Shown here: in pieces, positions 20,879 to 21,021 of the stretch
Layout: the number at the start of each line of letters is the position of its first letter
How positions within the stretch are numbered: the stretch's first letter is position 1
From: a virus
Length of the DNA stretch: 21,021 bases
IMG/VR virus record: IMGVR_UViG_3300037485_000411
Location: 1-21,021 of that record
Direction: 5' to 3' (one strand)
The notes under the pieces: generated by a model
Told to the model about the DNA's origin: nothing
The model's input: the letters and a program-made list of their open reading frames with translations, nothing else
Database searches by the model: none
Program-made: the position numbers and the translations under genes

Positions 20879-21021
20879 ATGTCAAACAGAAAACAAGCCT
20901 TTGCTACTCCGCAAAGCAACCCAGCAACAAAGTTTATCGAGTGGAAATCAAATGACAAAGCGTTTGAGTATTACGATAAAGAAACACAAAAGAAAGTTGC
21001 AATCCCTTTACCTTTTAAATT
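20879..21021 (+). CDS. Conserved early phage protein, cut by window end
   Basis: An ATG after the A-rich leader AAAAAATAAATATT opens a frame that runs off the window after 47 codons. The visible part starts MSNRKQAFATPQSNPATKFI and continues EWKSNDKAFEYYDKETQKKV, IPLPFK. I recall proteins with this start ('ATP..NPA.kF..W......f.YydKe......ip.Pf') beside recombination or single-strand-binding genes in Bacteroidota phages, without an assigned function. It has its own promoter and a structured leader. Residues 19-40 resemble the N-terminal half of the small protein at 19972. Confidence 0.75.
   Translation, partial: MSNRKQAFATPQSNPATKFIEWKSNDKAFEYYDKETQKKVAIPLPFK

Overview
This window is a piece of an AT-rich tailed-phage (or prophage) genome whose host is very probably a member of the Flavobacteriia/Bacteroidota. 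Three observations support this. Early-region promoters match the Bacteroidota -7 box TAnnTTTG, two or three of them with a -33 TTG/TTTG about 20-22 bases upstream. Most starts lack a convincing Shine-Dalgarno sequence. The structural genes belong to families recognisable from Bacteroidota siphoviruses. All genes found are on the + strand. No integrase, terminase, tRNA or CRISPR array is visible, so lytic phage and prophage cannot be told apart. Function names rest on remembered family patterns; no database search was run.

Layout. (1) 1-7308, tail module: a tail-assembly-chaperone-like gene cut by the window start and apparently continued in the -1 frame, a tail-completion-like protein, an HK97-gp10-like protein, two large tail/baseplate proteins (the second with a BACON-like C-terminus), a 49-residue ORF, and the tape measure protein. 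A terminator follows. (2) 7453-10056, head and tail-tube genes: XkdF-type prohead protease with a scaffold-like C-terminus, major capsid protein, a hairpin, putative tail tube protein, a terminator. (3) 10141-15071: small conserved protein, portal with an extra C-terminal domain, head-tail connector, a very small ORF, tail fibre. An almost identical 18-base motif directly abuts the ATG of both the protease gene and the gene at 10141. (4) 15074-17374, lysis cassette: small membrane/coiled-coil proteins (holin candidates), GH24 lysozyme with a Glu-Cys-Thr triad, a 50-residue ORF, and a two-ended membrane protein with the layout of a unimolecular spanin. A terminator closes it. (5) 17492 to the end, early/accessory region: many tiny tightly coupled genes, a compact cytosine-5 DNA methyltransferase, a Gp157-family protein and the start of another gene.

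The most striking signals are in region 5. Just after a Bacteroidota-type promoter, a 5' RNA hairpin (20143-20160) has the loop GGTCAG, exactly complementary to CTGACC in the loop of a second, larger hairpin (20178-20223). This is a six-base kissing-loop candidate, and its first stem contains the start codon of a 28-residue hydrophobic peptide. A second leader (20831-20862), behind another promoter, can form an H-type pseudoknot upstream of the next gene. Several 28-35-residue membrane peptides are threaded between larger genes through ATGA/GTGA overlaps, and one uses GTG.
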